Source: an uncultured Gammaproteobacteria bacterium
GTDB lineage: Bacteria; Pseudomonadota; Gammaproteobacteria; Arenicellales; Poriferihabitantaceae
NCBI GenBank assembly: GCA_938021685.1
Contig: CALIFM010000280.1
Span: 1 to 5,210, forward strand
Length of the DNA: 5,210 nt
Reading direction: 5' to 3'
Shown here: piece after piece, positions 4,621 to 5,210 of the stretch
Layout of the letters: every line of letters begins with the position of its first letter
Numbering within the stretch: position 1 is the stretch's first letter
Position numbers and translations under genes: made by a program
Notes under the pieces: generated by a model
What the model was told of the DNA's origin: nothing
Databases searched by the model: none
Seen by the model: the letters and a program-made list of their open reading frames with translations, nothing else

Positions 4621-5210
4621 CTACCCCCGATACTCCACCCCAGGCAACACACACAACATCTCAAACAATAAATTCGCCGCCGTCAAGGCGGTGTTGCCCG
4701 TGGTGTCATACGCCGGTGCCACTTCAACCAAATCACCGCCCACCACATCAAGGCCGCGGCAACCGCGAATAATCTCAAGCCCTTGATGAATGCTCAGCCC
4801 ACCAATCTCTGGCGTGCCCGTGCCCGCCGCAAACGCAGGGTCTAAGCCATCAATGTCAAAGGTGATATATACCGACCCCTCGCCCAATTGCTCACGCACC
4901 TCACCCATCAGCGGCGCCAGCGATTTATACCAACACTCTTCAGCCTCCACCACGCGTACACCTTGCTTGCGTGGCCAGTCAAAGTCATCGGCCTCATAGC
5001 CCGTAGCACGCAAGCCAATTTGCACCATCCGCTTAGGGTCCACCAACCCCTCTTCAATTGCGCGACGAAACGGCGTGCCATGCGCAATGCGCTCACCAAA
5101 CATGGTGTCGTTCACATCGGCATGCGCATCCACATGCACAATGCCCACCGGCCCGTGCTTTTTAGCCATGGCGCGTAAAATCGGCAAGGCAATGGTGTGA
5201 TCACCGCCCA
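4621..5210 (-). CDS. speB: Agmatinase/guanidinobutyrase-type ureohydrolase (partial, 5' end beyond window)
   Basis: The C-terminal ~195 residues of a ureohydrolase that releases urea from a guanidino compound using a binuclear manganese (sometimes nickel) centre. All six metal-ligand positions are visible: the His of GGDHT at the window edge, Asp, His and Asp of DAHADVND, and the two Asp of FDIDGLDP; HGTPF and GTGTPEIGGL are further family signatures. The wording EECWYKSLAPL and the end CVLPGVEYRG are typical of the agmatinase/guanidinobutyrase/guanidinopropionase subgroup, so agmatine is not certain as substrate and the symbol is tentative. The N-terminal ~120-130 residues lie outside. An internal TTG at 5185-5187 is not a start, because the frame runs on to the window edge through GGDHT. 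A diverged 149-bp copy of its 3' part lies about 1.5 kb away. Confidence 0.92.
   Translation of the reverse strand, partial: GGDHTIALPILRAMAKKHGPVGIVHVDAHADVNDTMFGERIAHGTPFRRAIEEGLVDPKRMVQIGLRATGYEADDFDWPRKQGVRVVEAEECWYKSLAPLMGEVREQLGEGSVYITFDIDGLDPAFAAGTGTPEIGGLSIHQGLEIIRGCRGLDVVGGDLVEVAPAYDTTGNTALTAANLLFEMLCVLPGVEYRG
4657..4806 (-). repeat. Direct repeat, copy 2 (within intact speB-like gene)
   Basis: The intact-gene partner of 3147-3295, encoding the segment from EIGGLS to FEML. Identity drops abruptly at both ends: after CCAAT at the 5' side of the gene segment, and before CATCTC at the 3' side. Confidence 0.9.

Noticed and set aside
4336..5178. Plus-strand open frames opposite the coiA-like and speB-like genes
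   Set aside because: They are antisense shadows of genes with clear family motifs on the minus strand.
1..5210. CRISPR array, tRNA, rRNA or transposase gene
   Set aside because: No regularly spaced repeats, cloverleaf-like sequence or transposase motifs were seen on either strand.

Overview
This window reads as chromosomal DNA from a Gram-negative, probably marine or aquatic gammaproteobacterium. That placement is an inference from gene content: a nickel superoxide dismutase with its maturation protease, a TRIC/YicG-type membrane protein, a HalD/BesD-like iron oxygenase and a ureohydrolase of the agmatinase/guanidinobutyrase type. No rRNA or other decisive taxonomic marker is present. Most genes look like moderate-to-high GC core genes. 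One gene near the right end is clearly AT-richer.

Layout. Positions 1-160 hold the tail of an unidentified plus-strand reading frame. It is followed by about 340 bases without a gene (161-502), rich in inverted repeats and including an attC-like fold at about 207-294 ending in GTTAGGC. A minus-strand YicG-family membrane protein (503-1135) is transcribed divergently from a plus-strand non-heme iron oxygenase of the HalD/BesD family (1243-2133). The oxygenase meets, tail to tail with an 11-bp overlap, the minus-strand pair sodN-sodX (2949-2123), which encodes nickel superoxide dismutase and the protease that exposes its nickel-binding N-terminus.

The right third is a rearranged region. An ltrA 5' fragment (about 3687-3286), broken by a nonsense codon and a frameshift, is joined to a 149-bp remnant of the 3' part of a speB-like gene. 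About 1.5 kb away the window ends in the intact 3' part of a speB-like ureohydrolase (4621 to the window edge) that carries the same segment at about 89% identity. Between the two copies lies an AT-rich CoiA-like nuclease gene (3803-4537), probably acquired horizontally.

Functional links: sodN and sodX clearly work together (substrate and processing protease). The other intact genes show no obvious shared pathway. The two points most worth following up are the chimeric ltrA/speB scar with its near-repeat flanking an imported nuclease gene, and the HalD/BesD-family enzyme that keeps the HxD iron ligand and so should be an oxygenase rather than a halogenase. I did not find convincing evidence of a wholly new multi-gene system.
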